A stretch of 64,000 nt of DNA from contig NC_045140.1 of assembly GCF_008831285.2 (NCBI RefSeq), positions 14,867,796 to 14,931,795 on the forward strand, written 5' to 3'. The position numbers and the translations under genes are program-made. Shown one piece after another: positions 63,435 through 64,000 of this stretch. The notes beneath the pieces are model-generated. The model ran no database searches, had not been told where the DNA came from, and saw only the letters and a list, made by a program, of their open reading frames with translations. This DNA comes from Nymphaea colorata. Taxonomy: Eukaryota; Streptophyta; Magnoliopsida; Nymphaeales; Nymphaeaceae. Position 1 is the first letter of the stretch. Each line of letters opens with the position of its first letter.

Positions 63435-64000
63435 CAACAATCATGTTTTGTCATCATGTAATCAAAGAGACAATTATGATTGTAAGGCTTAAAACAGTTT
63501 TGTTTGTTTTGGTCTATAACCGTCCACTTTACCATCCGAAGTGTGAACAAATCCTTTTTCTTATTTGAAAAATAACTAGAAAACAAAAGACACCATTTTT
63601 TTCCCTTGCTAGTATAAAAAGAGACACAAATTGCGTAATGTCAGCCATCTTCTTTGGACAGCAACTTATCAGGCTATATCCAACTTATTAAGCCATACCT
63701 GTACGATGGTCTTGATCTACCATTTGCAGATTCTTTCGCAGAAGATATGAATAGCTGCATAGTAGACGTGTAAAGCACAAGATAGAGCATAGGAAGTTGG
63801 AACTTGGTCAGACCTCATCTACTGCCCTCCTTTATTTTCCAATCTCTTTTTATTTTCAGCTCATGATTAATGAAATCACAGTTTGACAGTGAGACTTTTG
63901 CTAGACATGCTGAACTCATTGAGGCAATCAAGCAAGCAATTGTCCAAGTAACTGAAATGACCATATAGGAAGCAAGTAGGAAGGATAACTAGGCAATTAG
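63435..64000. other. right edge, one broken exon-like frame
   Basis: From about 63880 a plus-strand frame reads FDSETFARHAELIEAIKQA and continues to a TAG near 63963, with a further in-frame TAG soon after. It may be a decayed gene fragment or may continue beyond the window. Nothing else is seen. Confidence 0.3.

Noticed and set aside
1..64000. CRISPR array, operons, bacterial signals
   Set aside because: No regularly spaced repeats. Spliced genes, plant families and retroelements show plant nuclear DNA.

Overview
This is nuclear DNA from a flowering plant. The evidence is spliced genes with plant-only families (an AP2/ERF factor of the DREB A-6 type, a plant-type ADA1 coactivator, an MBR/RHG1A-type RING-H2 ligase), a Ty1/copia retrotransposon with the usual plant primer-binding site, LINE remnants, MITE-like elements, and many AT, GA and CT microsatellites. 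The species cannot be fixed from the sequence. Genes are sparse: about five credible loci in 64 kb.

Layout. 1-2.05 kb holds no gene. 2.06-9.2 kb is a nested insertion: a decayed LINE (ORF1 and the start of its endonuclease) is split by a complete copia element at 3116-8259 with a perfect 5-bp target duplication (AAAGT). The copia gag-pol keeps one reading frame but carries four in-frame stops, and its 3' LTR has a 92-bp tandem duplication. 9.2-14 kb is AT-rich with repeat relics. 14.1-17.05 kb is the ADA1 gene (SAGA-type coactivator subunit, plus strand), with a GA-rich leader, an inferred leader intron and an imperfect repeat array just downstream. At 21.43-21.86 kb there is a 431-bp foldback able to form a long hairpin. 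24.66-27.56 kb (minus strand) is a five-coding-exon RING-H2 ubiquitin ligase of 571 aa, whose leader probably extends to about 32.1 kb across a roughly 4-kb intron.

32.1-46.1 kb is intergenic, with MITEs and microsatellites. 46.77-48.20 kb is a single-exon 478-aa ERF/DREB A-6 transcription factor. Two phase-compatible Cys-rich exons of unknown function lie on the minus strand at 49.91-50.44 kb. A small two-exon gene at 51.76-53.85 kb (minus strand, 89 aa) is visible only after splicing out 1.82 kb; it matches a conserved plant family of unknown function that I recognise from its sequence pattern. At 61.9 kb a TATA box and CT-rich leader suggest another plus-strand transcription unit, with an exon-like frame at 63.26-63.43 kb, running off the right edge.

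The genes are not an operon or pathway. The one neighbourhood signal is ADA1 followed, tail to tail, by an MBR-type RING gene. From memory, the same two families sit side by side in Arabidopsis, which suggests old microsynteny. No obviously new multi-gene system was found. The best leads are the 89-aa spliced gene, the long foldback and the Cys-rich exon pair.
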